A stretch of 64,000 nucleotides of DNA from Neisseria bergeri (lineage in GTDB: Bacteria; Pseudomonadota; Gammaproteobacteria; Burkholderiales; Neisseriaceae), in NCBI GenBank assembly GCA_003044455.1, contig POWY01000007.1, positions 1 through 64,000 of the forward strand, written 5' to 3'. The notes beneath the pieces were generated by a model, which had not been told where the DNA came from, did no database searches, and was given only the letters and a program-made list of their open reading frames with translations. The position numbers and the translations under genes were made by a program. Shown piece by piece: positions 34,467-44,508 of the stretch. Every line of letters begins with the position of its first letter. Position 1 is the first letter of the stretch.

Positions 34467-35075
34467 TCAGCGTTGGACGTAGTTTTGGTAGAGGGTGATG
34501 ACTTTTTGTACGCCGACGGTGGTGCTGACTTTTTGGGTAATCTGCGCCTGTTCTTCGGGGGTGAGGATGCCCATAACGTAGGTTACATTGCCATAGGTAA
34601 CGATTTTGACGCGCGCCTGCGTGGTGGGGCTGATGCCCAGCAGCGTAGCGCGGACTTTGGAGGTATTCCAGGTGTCGTTGGTGATGTCGCCGAGGGAGCG
34701 CGGTTGCGAGGCGACGGTAATGTAGTTGTACACGCCTTCGGCGGCCTGTTCGGAACGTGCAATCTGACCGACGAACTGTTTTTCGCCTTCGGTGGCGACT
34801 TGTCCGAGCAGCAGCAGGTGGCGGTTGTAGCCGACGACGGAGATTTGGGGCGTGTAGCCTTTGGTTTGGTTGTTTTGGCGCAGGTAGGAACGGGCGGTGG
34901 TTTCGATACGCAGTGCCATTACGTTGTCGTCGGTTTGCGCGCCGGTGGTGCGGCGGTCGACGGCGGATTTCGCGCCGACCGCCGCCCCGCCGATTACTGC
35001 GCTGACGCAGCCGCTAAGGGCAAGGCTGAAAATGGCGGCGGTCAGGATGCGGACGGTGTGCAGTTTGAGTTTCAT
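34467..35075 (-). CDS. BON-domain outer-membrane lipoprotein (GNA2091/DolP-like)
   Basis: 202 residues. Lipobox LSGC after MKLKLHTVRILTAAIFSLA. Two BON domains follow: VMALRIETTARSYLRQNNQT...ISVVGYNRHLLLLGQV and TWNTSKVRATLLGISPTTQA...GNVTYVMGILTPEEQ. It corresponds to the meningococcal antigen GNA2091 and to E. coli DolP/YraP, which supports outer-membrane integrity. It lies next to gmhA and yraN, echoing the diaA-yraP-yraN neighbourhood of other proteobacteria. Confidence 0.9.
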   Translation of the reverse strand: MKLKLHTVRILTAAIFSLALSGCVSAVIGGAAVGAKSAVDRRTTGAQTDDNVMALRIETTARSYLRQNNQTKGYTPQISVVGYNRHLLLLGQVATEGEKQFVGQIARSEQAAEGVYNYITVASQPRSLGDITNDTWNTSKVRATLLGISPTTQARVKIVTYGNVTYVMGILTPEEQAQITQKVSTTVGVQKVITLYQNYVQR

Positions 35076-35097
35076 CGGGGGCTTCCTTTCTTGGGCG

Positions 35098-35134
35098 TTT
35101 CAGACGGCATTGCTTTGCGCCATGCCGTCTGAAA
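35098..35134. terminator. Inverted DUS pair (reverse order)
   Basis: TTTCAGACGGCAT then ATGCCGTCTGAA separated by 12 bases, between the gmhA stop and the BON gene start. Confidence 0.65.
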
Positions 35135-35138
35135 AGGG

Positions 35139-35732
35139 TTACATTCCTTCAAACAATACGGAGTCGATACAGTCGCACATGGCGTGTATCAGCAAAATAT
35201 GGTTTTCCTGAATGCGGGCAGTTCGAGGATAGGGAACGTTGAGTAAAACGTCGGTATCTTTGAGTATGGCGGCGATTTTTCCGCCGTCGCGGCCGGTCAG
35301 GGCGATGACGTGCATATCGCGTTCGTGTGCCGCTTTGATGGCTTCGATGACGTTGGCGGAATTGCCGGAAGTGGAGATGCCGACCAATACGTCGCCGGCG
35401 CGTCCGAGCGCGCGCACTTGTTTGCTGAAGACGTGGTCGAAGCCGTAGTCGTTGCCGATGGCGGTCAGCGCGGAGGTGTCTGTTGTCAGCGCGACGGCGG
35501 CCAATTCCATGCGTTCTTTTTCAAAACGGCCGGTCATTTCGGCGGCGAAGTGCTGCGCGTCGGCAGCCGAACCGCCGTTGCCGCAGGCCAGAATCTTGCC
35601 GTCGTTCATCAGGCATTGCAGCATCAGCTCGGCAGCCTGTACGGTCGGCTCGACCAGTACTTTTTCGGCTTCCTGCTTGGCACGGATGCTTTCGGCAAAA
35701 TGGGCGGCAACGCGTTCTTGTAATGTCGTCAT
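35139..35732 (-). CDS. gmhA: Sedoheptulose 7-phosphate isomerase (GmhA)
   Basis: 197 residues, SIS-domain enzyme for the first step of ADP-heptose synthesis for the LOS inner core. Signatures: [40 protein letters not shown] and [23 protein letters not shown] 35732 gives the natural start; the 21 upstream codons overlap yraN's end. DiaA is a paralogue of the same size that occupies the same position in E. coli, so DiaA-like activity is possible, but GmhA is the known assignment in Neisseria. The yraN stop is four bases upstream. Confidence 0.88.
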   Translation of the reverse strand: MTTLQERVAAHFAESIRAKQEAEKVLVEPTVQAAELMLQCLMNDGKILACGNGGSAADAQHFAAEMTGRFEKERMELAAVALTTDTSALTAIGNDYGFDHVFSKQVRALGRAGDVLVGISTSGNSANVIEAIKAAHERDMHVIALTGRDGGKIAAILKDTDVLLNVPYPRTARIQENHILLIHAMCDCIDSVLFEGM

Positions 35733-35736
35733 ATCG

Positions 35737-36084
35737 TCAACCTGTAATATTCTGTATCCACTCGGGCGGGCGGTTTCCTTCGATAAGTATCGCATCGAGG
35801 CGGCACGGTACGTTTGTCAACCTGTTCTGTTGCAGATAATACTCTACACTTCGTTGCAGTTTCAATAATTTGGATGGGGAAATGCTGTATGCGGCACCGC
35901 CGAATTGCCGATTTTTGCGGTATTTTACTTCAACAAACAGAATCATGCCGCCGTTTTTGACAATCAGGTCGATTTCGCCGTAGGCGCAGTGCCAGTTGCG
36001 GGCAAGCAGCGTGCAGCCTTGGGATTGGAGGAAGGCAAGCGCGGCATCTTCGCCTGCCTCGCCCTGTTTGTGGTTTAAGCGCAT
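35737..36084 (-). CDS. yraN: YraN/UPF0102 family nuclease-like protein
   Basis: 115 residues. The endonuclease-like core reads [40 protein letters not shown] and YRKNRQFGG, the E-x(n)-EIDLI-EVKxR pattern of the UPF0102 fold related to Holliday-junction resolvases. Its role is not established. It is directly upstream of gmhA in one transcription unit. ATG 36084 is chosen; the longer frame enters the spacer next to the CREE. Confidence 0.9.
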
Positions 36085-36101
36085 AATCGGTTTAACCTTT
36101 A

Positions 36102-36207
36102 TATAGTGGATTAACAAAAACCAGTACGGCGTTGCCTCGCCTTGCCGTACTATTTGTACTGTCTGCGGCTTCGTCGCCTTGTCCTGATTTAAATTTAATC
36201 CACTATA
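36102..36207. repeat. Correia element (CREE), 106 bp
   Basis: TATAGTGGATTAA... to ...TTAATCCACTATA, lying between divergent yraN and rsmI and ending 26 bp before the rsmI start. CREE ends can carry promoters, so it may drive either gene. Confidence 0.95.
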
Positions 36208-36233
36208 ATGTTTGTTTTTCAGACGGCATTCTT

Positions 36234-37109
36234 ATGTTTCAGAAACACTTGCAGAAAGCCTCCGACAGCGTCGTCGGAGGAACATTATACGTGGTTGCCA
36301 CGCCCATCGGCAATTTGGCGGACATTACCCTGCGTGCTTTGGCGGTATTGCAAAAGGCGGACATCATCTGTGCCGAAGACACGCGCGTTACCGCGCAGCT
36401 TTTGAGCGCGTACGGCATTCAGGGCAAACTCGTCAGCGTGCGCGAACACAACGAACGGCAGATGGCGGACAAGATTGTCGGCTATCTTTCAGACGGCATG
36501 GTTGTGGCACAGGTTTCCGATGCGGGTACGCCGGCCGTGTGCGACCCGGGTGCGAAACTTGCCGACCGCGTGCGCGAGGCCGGGTTTAAAGTTGTCCCTG
36601 TTGTCGGCGCAAGCGCGGTGATGGCGGCTTTGAGTGTGGCTGGCGTGGCGGAATCCGATTTTTATTTCAACGGTTTTGTGCCACCGAAATCGGGAGAACG
36701 CAGGAAACTGTTTGCCAAATGGGTGCGGGCGGCATTTCCTATCGTCATGTTTGAAACGCCGCACCGAATCGGGGCGACGCTTGCCGATATGGTGGAACTG
36801 TTCCCCGAACGCCGTCTGATGCTGGCGCGCGAAATTACGAAAACGTTTGAAACGTTCTTAAGCGGCACGGTTGGGGAAATTCAGACGGCATTGTCTGCCG
36901 ACAGCAACCAATCGCGCGGCGAGATGGTGTTGATACTGTATCCGGCACAAAACGAAAACACCGGGGAATTGCCGGAATCGGCACAAAATGTGATGAAAAT
37001 CCTTACGGCCGAGCTGCCGACCAAACAGGCTGCCGAGCTTGCCGCCAAAATCACGGGCGAGGGAAAGAAAGCTTTGTACGATCTGGCACTGTCTTGGAAA
37101 AACAAATGA
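36234..37109 (+). CDS. rsmI: 16S rRNA C1402 2'-O-ribose methyltransferase
   Basis: 291 residues. SAM-dependent tetrapyrrole-methylase fold: GGTLYVVATPIGNLADITLR, ICAEDTRVTAQLL, VAQVSDAGTPAVCDPGAKLA, VPVVGASAVMAALSVAGVAE, FETPHRIGATLADM and LAREITKTFETFL. It methylates C1402 in the ribosomal P-site. ATG 36234 directly follows a DUS and the CREE; upstream codons come from the CREE. Confidence 0.96.
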   Translation: MFQKHLQKASDSVVGGTLYVVATPIGNLADITLRALAVLQKADIICAEDTRVTAQLLSAYGIQGKLVSVREHNERQMADKIVGYLSDGMVVAQVSDAGTPAVCDPGAKLADRVREAGFKVVPVVGASAVMAALSVAGVAESDFYFNGFVPPKSGERRKLFAKWVRAAFPIVMFETPHRIGATLADMVELFPERRLMLAREITKTFETFLSGTVGEIQTALSADSNQSRGEMVLILYPAQNENTGELPESAQNVMKILTAELPTKQAAELAAKITGEGKKALYDLALSWKNK

Positions 37110-37143
37110 TGCCGGACGGACCGGCACCATAGTGCGAACGGAA

Positions 37144-37674
37144 TCAACGGACACGCCCCGTCATGCGGTACAGCACGTCTTTGCCTTGAACACGGTGGAC
37201 GACGACCATGGCGACGTGTCCGGCGACGGCGGCAAACAGCAGCCAGCCCAAATTGCCGTGGAACGTGTTGCCTAAGTTTGCCATCCACTCGATTTTTTCC
37301 GGCGAACCCTGCATTACTTCAACGCCGAACACTTTCAACGGGCCGCGGCCGCTGCTGTATTGTCGGATCATGCCGATAACGGGAACGGCAAGCATGAACA
37401 GGTACAGAATGCTGTGTCCTGCCGCCGCAGCCTTGCTGTCGCTTTGCGGACGCTTGGCGCGGTTGGCAACCGCCCACACGATGCGCAATGCAATCACCGT
37501 CAGCGTGAGGAAACCGAAAGATTTGTGCAGGCCGAACAGGCTGCCCGCCCATTCCGCCTCTTCGTAAATCGTCCACAGGACAATGGTGGTCAGAATGCCG
37601 ATGAAACCGGCAACGGTCAGCCAGTGCAGCGTGCGTGTCAACGGGTCGTAAACGGCAGGTTGGTTTGTGTTCAT
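37144..37674 (-). CDS. Cytochrome b561
   Basis: 176 residues with four transmembrane helices: TLHWLTVAGFIGILTTIVLW, GFLTLTVIALRIVWAVAN, ILYLFMLAVPVIGMI and LGWLLFAAVAGHVAMVVV. His residues in helix 1, HKSFG, HSILY and HGNLGW/GHVAMVVVHR fit two b-type haem sites of the bacterial CybB family. It carries quinol electrons in the inner membrane, partner unknown. It is convergent with rsmI. Confidence 0.9.
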   Translation of the reverse strand: MNTNQPAVYDPLTRTLHWLTVAGFIGILTTIVLWTIYEEAEWAGSLFGLHKSFGFLTLTVIALRIVWAVANRAKRPQSDSKAAAAGHSILYLFMLAVPVIGMIRQYSSGRGPLKVFGVEVMQGSPEKIEWMANLGNTFHGNLGWLLFAAVAGHVAMVVVHRVQGKDVLYRMTGRVR

Positions 37675-37953
37675 AAAAAGATCCTTATCATAATGTAACG
37701 GTTTGAACGGACATTCCGTCGGGTCGGAATGTCAAAAAGGCGCGATTGTACCAAAGAAGCTGGACATATTTTGTTTGCAGGCTGAAGATTTGCTTAAAAA
37801 TTCATTAAGATGGGCGGAACAAATAGTTTTGGTACGGCGTGTTGAAAAACCGCTTATCCCTTATAATAGCGTCCGAAATTCTGTTCAGACGGCATCAAAA
37901 CACACGGCAATCCGTCTGAAACCTTATTTGAAACCAACAAACAAGAGCATTGA

Positions 37954-39108
<1,155 letters not shown>

Positions 39109-39161
39109 AAGGACAATGCCGTCTGAAAGTTTTCAGGCGGCTCATTCTGCAGAGATGTGCT

Positions 39162-40109
39162 ATGTATAAAACAATAGATTTATTTTCAGGCATTGGCGGA
39201 ATACGCCTAGGCTTTGAAAAATACGGGTGCACCAATGTATTCTCATCGGAATGGGACAAATATGCCCGACAAATGTATGAAGCAAACTTTGGAGAAAAAC
39301 CTTTTGGCGATATTAACGGCATCGATCCTTCAGATATTCCCGATCATGATATTCTGCTTGCGGGATTTCCGTGCCAACCTTTCAGTATCGCAGGTAAGGG
39401 ATTGGGATTTGAAGATACGCGCGGAACATTGTTTTTCAATATTGCCGAAATCCTGAAAACCAAACAGCCGAAGGCTTTTCTTCTGGAAAACGTTAAGCGG
39501 CTGACTACGCACGATTCGGGCAGGACTTTCCGTATTATTTTAGAAACCCTTAAACAGCTTGGTTATACGGTTTATTTTAAGGTTTTAAATACTTTGGATT
39601 TCGGATTGCCGCAAAAACGCGAGAGAATTTATATTATTGGTTTTTCAGACAACATCCCTTTTTACTTTCCCGAACCCATAAACCAATATCGGCCATTGGG
39701 CGAACTGTTGGAAAACGACCGAGATGTCGAACCAAGCTATTTTTTATCAGATGCCTTGAAACAAAAACGTTTGGCAGCCTTAAAAAAAGCTCCGCCCACC
39801 CCATCAATTTGGCATGAAAATATTGGCGGGAATGTTTCCGCACTTCCATATTCCTGTGCCTTAAGGGCCGGGGGGAGTTACAATTATTTGGTGGTAAACG
39901 GAGTAAGAAGGCTAACAGGAAGGGAAATGTTAAGATTACAAGGTTTTCCCGATGATTTTGAAATCAATATCCCCTACTCGCAAGTCAGGAAAGTTGCCGG
40001 AAATTCTGTATCCGTTCCTGTAATAGAAGCCATCGCGGAAAATATGCTCGCTTCTCTTTCCGGCAAGGTCGAACAAAAAGGGCAATTGGATTTATTGGAG
40101 GCAGGATGA
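39162..40109 (+). CDS. C5-cytosine DNA methyltransferase (type II, HaeII-like system)
   Basis: 315 residues with all key motifs: I (IDLFSGIGGIRLGFE), IV with catalytic Cys (GFPCQPFSIAGKG), VI (LLENVKRL), VIII (GLPQKRERIYIIG), a short target-recognition region, IX (RRLTGREMLRLQGFPDDF) and X (VAGNSVSVPVIEAI). It protects DNA from the endonuclease overlapping its 3' end. Since that partner looks like HaeII, the site is probably RGCGCY, as for the gonococcal NgoI/NgoBI isoschizomers; this is inference. The pair is more AT-rich than obgE and cysS, suggesting acquisition. Confidence 0.9.
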   Translation: MYKTIDLFSGIGGIRLGFEKYGCTNVFSSEWDKYARQMYEANFGEKPFGDINGIDPSDIPDHDILLAGFPCQPFSIAGKGLGFEDTRGTLFFNIAEILKTKQPKAFLLENVKRLTTHDSGRTFRIILETLKQLGYTVYFKVLNTLDFGLPQKRERIYIIGFSDNIPFYFPEPINQYRPLGELLENDRDVEPSYFLSDALKQKRLAALKKAPPTPSIWHENIGGNVSALPYSCALRAGGSYNYLVVNGVRRLTGREMLRLQGFPDDFEINIPYSQVRKVAGNSVSVPVIEAIAENMLASLSGKVEQKGQLDLLEAG

Positions 40110-41158
40110 CGTTTGAAGAACAACAAGCCAAAGAAGCATTGGACGGCATTATCAAAAAATCCCGTATCCACCTTTATAAACCCATTCAAATTGCAGAAAT
40201 TTTATATCATGACCGTTGTATAAAACAGTTGGATTTTTTAAATTTAGATACTTACCGCAACCAATCTAAACGCTGGAGGGATGAAATCTGCCGTCGGTTT
40301 TTAGGGCGGATTTCTACTTCATCGGCAAAATTCCAAGATAATCTGTTTGAAAAAAATGCAATGCCGCCTGAAAAACTAGCGGTATTGGGAACATTAAACA
40401 GACAGTCGGACGGCGGGGTAGAATCGTACATTTATAAACAGTTTTTCAATCGTTTTTCCCAAATGAGCGAAGCATTGGCTTATGTCGGCAATACAGACAG
40501 ATACTCCTTCCAACTGTCTGAATTTCTAAATTTATTTTGGCTCGAGCCGGGATTGAAAAGAAGTATAGACAAGATATATGAAATCGTTGTTTATGCGTTG
40601 TTTGATGCATTGGTTTCAGAATTAGGCATAACGGTTTCAATTGATTTTCCTAAGGAAAACCTGTTTTTATGGGAGGAATATCAAGATTTTGCCGAAAAAA
40701 TCATCACTATGCCGAAAAATGGGCATTTAAAACTTCCTGCAAAAATCCATCGTGTAGGCGTAACCAATGCTGCCGATAGAGGGTTGGATATGTGGTCTAA
40801 CTTCGGATTGGCCATACAGGTCAAACATCTCTCTTTAGACGAAGAGTTGGCAGAAGATATTGTATCCTCCATTAGCGCAGATAGAATTGTCATTGTCTGC
40901 AAAAAGGCAGAACAATCGGTGATTGTTTCATTACTGACGCAAATAGGCTGGAAAAGCCGAATTCAAAACATCGTAACTGAGGATGATTTGATAAGTTGGT
41001 ACGAAAAAGCATTGAGAGGCCAATATCCGATTGCAGAAGCGTTGTTGGAAAATATTAAAACTGAAATTATGCGTGAATTTCCTGCCGTTAATGAAGCCAA
41101 TGAATTTTTAGATTTCGCCCAAAATCGCGGATATGACATTACTGTTACTGATTTCTAA
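40106..41158 (+). CDS. HaeII-family type II restriction endonuclease
   Basis: 350 residues, overlapping the methyltransferase stop by four bases (ATGA). The start (GIIKKSRIHLYKPIQIAEIL, YHDR) and the late segment (LAIQVKHLSLDEELAEDIVS, SISADRIVIVCKKAEQSVI) match what I know of the HaeII family, which cuts RGCGCY. The candidate catalytic core is D(x)n-QVKH around residue 230 (GLDMWSNFGLAIQVKH), a variant PD-(D/E)xK. The frame is intact, so the system should be active. It ends six bases before cysS begins. Confidence 0.82.
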   Translation: MTFEEQQAKEALDGIIKKSRIHLYKPIQIAEILYHDRCIKQLDFLNLDTYRNQSKRWRDEICRRFLGRISTSSAKFQDNLFEKNAMPPEKLAVLGTLNRQSDGGVESYIYKQFFNRFSQMSEALAYVGNTDRYSFQLSEFLNLFWLEPGLKRSIDKIYEIVVYALFDALVSELGITVSIDFPKENLFLWEEYQDFAEKIITMPKNGHLKLPAKIHRVGVTNAADRGLDMWSNFGLAIQVKHLSLDEELAEDIVSSISADRIVIVCKKAEQSVIVSLLTQIGWKSRIQNIVTEDDLISWYEKALRGQYPIAEALLENIKTEIMREFPAVNEANEFLDFAQNRGYDITVTDF

Positions 41159-41173
41159 ACTTACTTGATGAAT

Positions 41174-42595
41174 ATGACCACCATCTACAACACCCTTACC
41201 CGCCAAAAAGAACCCTTCACCCCCATCGACCCTGAAAACGTGCGTATGTACGTCTGCGGTATGACCGTTTACGACTACTGCCACTTGGGCCATGCACGCG
41301 TGATGGTTGTGTTCGATATGATTGCCCGCTGGCTGCGCGAGTGCGGTTATCCGCTCACTTATGTGCGCAACATTACCGACATCGACGACAAAATCATTGC
41401 CCGTGCGGCTGAAAACGGCGAAACCATCGGCGAACTGACCGAGCGTTTCATTCAGGCGATGCACGAAGATGCCGATGCTTTGGGTGTGTTGCGTCCCGAC
41501 ATCGAGCCGAAGGCGACCGAAAACATTCCGCAAATGATTGCCATGATTGAAACCCTGATTCAAAACGGCAAGGCATACCCTGCTGCAAACGGCGACGTTT
41601 ATTACGCCGTGCGCGAGTTTGCCGCTTACGGACAATTATCAGGTAAATCGTTGGACGACCTGCGCGCAGGCGAGCGTGTGGAAGTCGATGGTTTCAAACG
41701 CGATCCGCTTGATTTTGTGTTGTGGAAAGCGGCCAAAGCAGGCGAGCCGGCATGGGAAAGCCCTTGGGGCAACGGCCGTCCGGGTTGGCATATTGAATGC
41801 TCTGCCATGAGTGAAAACCTGTTCGGCGATACTTTCGACATCCACGGCGGCGGCGCGGATTTGCAGTTCCCGCACCATGAAAACGAAATCGCCCAAAGCG
41901 TCGGCGCGACGGGGCATACCTGCGGTCATCATCACGCGCAAACCCACCACGGCCAAAGCATTGCCAGCCACGTCAAATACTGGCTGCACAACGGTTTCAT
42001 CCGTGTGGACGGCGAAAAAATGTCCAAATCGTTGGGCAACTTCTTCACCATCCGCGAAGTATTGAAACAATACGACCCCGAAGTCGTGCGCTTCTTCATC
42101 CTGCGCGCCCACTACCGCAGTCCGTTGAATTATTCCGACGCGCATTTGGATGATGCGAAAGGTGCGTTGACGCGTTTGTACACTACGTTGAAAAACACGC
42201 CTGCGGCTGAGTTTGACTTATCTGAAAACGCCAACGACTACACCCGCCGTTTCTACGCCGCCATGAACGACGATTTCGGTACGGTCGAAGCGGTTGCCGT
42301 GTTGTTTGAGCTGGCAGGCGAAGTGAACAAAACCAATGATGCCCACCTCGCCGGCTGCCTGAAAGCTTTGGGCGGCATCATCGGCCTGTTGCAACGCGAT
42401 CCGATTGAGTTCCTGCAAGGCGGTGCCGTTTCAGACGGCCTCTCCAACGAAGAAATCGAAGACTTAATTGTTCGACGCAAACAGGCACGCGCGGATAAAA
42501 ACTGGGCGGAATCCGACCGTATCCGCGACCTTCTGAACGAACACAAAATCATTCTGGAAGACAACGCCGGCGGCACGACTTGGCGGCGCGGTTGA
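41174..42595 (+). CDS. cysS: Cysteinyl-tRNA synthetase
   Basis: 473 residues, class I synthetase charging tRNA-Cys. Zinc/Cys-binding start [20 protein letters not shown] (HIGH-like HLGH), Zn ligands [10 protein letters not shown] and [14 protein letters not shown] loop ([11 protein letters not shown]). An insert rich in His ([12 protein letters not shown]) is present. ATG 41174 gives the usual MTTIYN start; ATG 41168 is an alternative two codons upstream. It is close to the endonuclease stop, with no room for a strong promoter. Confidence 0.97.
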   Translation: MTTIYNTLTRQKEPFTPIDPENVRMYVCGMTVYDYCHLGHARVMVVFDMIARWLRECGYPLTYVRNITDIDDKIIARAAENGETIGELTERFIQAMHEDADALGVLRPDIEPKATENIPQMIAMIETLIQNGKAYPAANGDVYYAVREFAAYGQLSGKSLDDLRAGERVEVDGFKRDPLDFVLWKAAKAGEPAWESPWGNGRPGWHIECSAMSENLFGDTFDIHGGGADLQFPHHENEIAQSVGATGHTCGHHHAQTHHGQSIASHVKYWLHNGFIRVDGEKMSKSLGNFFTIREVLKQYDPEVVRFFILRAHYRSPLNYSDAHLDDAKGALTRLYTTLKNTPAAEFDLSENANDYTRRFYAAMNDDFGTVEAVAVLFELAGEVNKTNDAHLAGCLKALGGIIGLLQRDPIEFLQGGAVSDGLSNEEIEDLIVRRKQARADKNWAESDRIRDLLNEHKIILEDNAGGTTWRRG

Positions 42596-42765
42596 ACTGT
42601 ATCGGAAAGGGCAAAAGTACCGCCTTTTGCCCTTTTTCCGTTTTCAGACGGCATTTCCCGCTTGAAGCCCCGCCGTTTTCAGCAGGCAGGGCCGAATGGG
42701 AAATGCCGGGCGGCGCACCGGGTGCCGCTTTGTGTATGGGAACATTGTGAGAACTTATTTTTATT

Positions 42766-43545
42766 ATGCTTAAAATCATTTCCGCCAACGTCAACGGCAT
42801 CCGCTCCGCCTACAAAAAAGGTTTTTACGAATACATCGCCGCATCGGGTGCGGACATTGTCTGCGTGCAGGAACTCAAAGCGCAGGAAGCAGATTTGTCT
42901 GCCGATATGAAAAATCCGCACGGGATGCACGGCTATTGGCATTGCGCCGAGAAGCGCGGTTACAGCGGTGTGGCGGTGTACAGCAAACGCAAATCCGACA
43001 ACGTGCAAATCGGCATGGGTATTGAGGAATTTGACCGCGAAGGGCGGTTTGTGCGTTGCGATTTCGGCAGGTTGAGCGTTATTTCGCTTTATTTGCCCAG
43101 CGGCAGCAGCGCGGAAGAACGCCAGCAGGTGAAATACCGTTTCCTTGATGCGTTTTACCCTATGCTCGAAGCGATGAAAAACGAAGGGCGCGACATCGTC
43201 GTCTGCGGCGACTGGAACATCGCCCACCAAAACATCGACCTGAAAAACTGGAAAGGCAATCAGAAAAATTCGGGCTTCCTGCCCGAAGAGCGCGAGTGGA
43301 TAGGCAAGGTTATCCACAAACTCGGTTGGACGGATATGTGGCGCACGCTTTATCCCGATGTGCCGGGCTACACTTGGTGGAGCAACCGGGGGCAGGCGTA
43401 TGCGAAAGATGTCGGGTGGCGCATCGATTATCAGATGGTTACGCCCGAACTTGCCGCCAAAGCCGTGTCCGCACACGTTTATAAAGACGAAAAATTCTCG
43501 GATCACGCCCCTTTAGTTGTGGAGTATGACTATGCTGCCGAATAA
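42766..43545 (+). CDS. Exonuclease III-family AP endonuclease
   Basis: 259 residues of the Xth family: ISANVNGIRSAYKKG, CVQELKAQE (metal Glu), YSGVAVYSKR, VCGDWNIAHQ (active Asp/Asn), GWRIDYQM and SDHAPLVVEYD (catalytic His). Neisseria carries two paralogues, NApe (AP endonuclease) and NExo (3' phosphatase/exonuclease). I cannot decide from sequence alone; the neighbourhood suggests NApe. It repairs abasic sites during oxidative stress. The next gene overlaps its 3' end. Confidence 0.93.
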   Translation: MLKIISANVNGIRSAYKKGFYEYIAASGADIVCVQELKAQEADLSADMKNPHGMHGYWHCAEKRGYSGVAVYSKRKSDNVQIGMGIEEFDREGRFVRCDFGRLSVISLYLPSGSSAEERQQVKYRFLDAFYPMLEAMKNEGRDIVVCGDWNIAHQNIDLKNWKGNQKNSGFLPEEREWIGKVIHKLGWTDMWRTLYPDVPGYTWWSNRGQAYAKDVGWRIDYQMVTPELAAKAVSAHVYKDEKFSDHAPLVVEYDYAAE

Positions 43546-43876
43546 GGTTTTGGGTAAATATGATTGGAATGTGGACGGAAAAACCGGAATAGGCGCGGCG
43601 TGGGTTGTCGCTGCGTTTATCCTGCCCATGTTGGTGTGGGCGGTGTTTATGTTGTCGCGGATGCAGGGCTGGCTTGCGCCGACCAAGGCAAATCCGACGT
43701 GGGCGTTGGTATGGCTGCTGATCTGCCTGCCCTGCCTGCTGATTGCGTCCAAATGTTTGGGTTGGAAAGGCTGGCGGCTGTTGGCAAACGTTCTTGCCTG
43801 CCTCGCCGTGTGCGCCCTGTTGAGCGTGCCTGCCGCGCTGCTGACCGCGTTCACGCTGCAAGACCTGCTGAAATAG
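43526..43876 (+). CDS. Inner-membrane protein, unknown function
   Basis: 116 residues with three hydrophobic helices (GAAWVVAAFILPMLVWAVFM; WALVWLLICLPCLLIAS; VLACLAVCALLSVPAALL). It overlaps the 3' end of the AP-endonuclease gene by 20 bp, so translation is probably coupled. ATG 43526 is chosen over TTG 43517. I do not recognise the family. Confidence 0.7.
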   Translation: MTMLPNKVLGKYDWNVDGKTGIGAAWVVAAFILPMLVWAVFMLSRMQGWLAPTKANPTWALVWLLICLPCLLIASKCLGWKGWRLLANVLACLAVCALLSVPAALLTAFTLQDLLK

Positions 43877-43886
43877 GCGGGGCGGT

Positions 43887-44417
43887 ATGCAGGGTTTTGA
43901 ACTCGAAGATTTGACGCTGTGGCTGATACGCGATGCCGGAGAGGATCAGATGTGGATAGACCGCTGGGCGGTCAGTTATCCCGTGGTGCAGATGTCCGAA
44001 GCATCGGCCGGTCAAAGCATAGGAGAATGGCAGGCAGGGCTTCAGACGGCATTCGAACGGATACAGGGCAGACATATCGCCGTTGTCGCACACGGAGCGG
44101 GCGCGGCCGCATTTTTGGCGTGGCTGTATCGGGCAGACATCCTAGCACGGAAGAAAATTGCCAACATCATCCTTGTACCGCAGTGTCCCGATGTTTTCCC
44201 CGACGATGCGGAACACACTTTCCAACGCGTCCGCTGTCCCTGCCGTGCCGCATTGGTGGTGTCCGAACACGGCGGCGTGCCGCACGGTTGGGCGCAAAAA
44301 CAGGCGGATTTGTGGAACGCGCGCCTGTTGGTTTCCCCGCATTCGGGCAGTTTGAACGGTATGCTCGGCGGCTGGCAGTGGGGTATGAAGCTGATGCAGG
44401 AAATGTTGCTGGCGTGA
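43887..44417 (+). CDS. RBBP9/YdeN-like alpha/beta hydrolase, serine lost
   Basis: 176 residues, the size and layout of the small RBBP9/YdeN serine hydrolases: HIAVVAHGAGAAAFLAWLY at the nucleophile elbow, NIILVPQCPDVFPDD after the next strand, ALVVSEHGGVPHGWAQKQAD near the acid, and a C-terminal His region (VSPHSGSLNGMLGGWQWGM). The elbow, normally G-H-S-x-G, is A-H-G-A-G, so the catalytic Ser is Gly and hydrolysis is unlikely. It starts ten bases after the membrane-protein gene and ends at a DUS-pair terminator. Confidence 0.8.
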   Translation: MQGFELEDLTLWLIRDAGEDQMWIDRWAVSYPVVQMSEASAGQSIGEWQAGLQTAFERIQGRHIAVVAHGAGAAAFLAWLYRADILARKKIANIILVPQCPDVFPDDAEHTFQRVRCPCRAALVVSEHGGVPHGWAQKQADLWNARLLVSPHSGSLNGMLGGWQWGMKLMQEMLLA

Positions 44418-44460
44418 ACGTTTGCCTTATCGGAATTTCGACCAATTGGGGTTGTAAGGA

Positions 44461-44494
44461 AAATGCCGTCTGAACAGGCTTCAGACGGCATTTT
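44461..44494. terminator. Inverted DUS pair
   Basis: AAATGCCGTCTGAA, six bases, TTCAGACGGCATTTTT between convergent genes; terminates both the hydrolase-like gene and asd. Confidence 0.85.
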
Positions 44495-44508
44495 TATTCA
44501 AACAGGGC

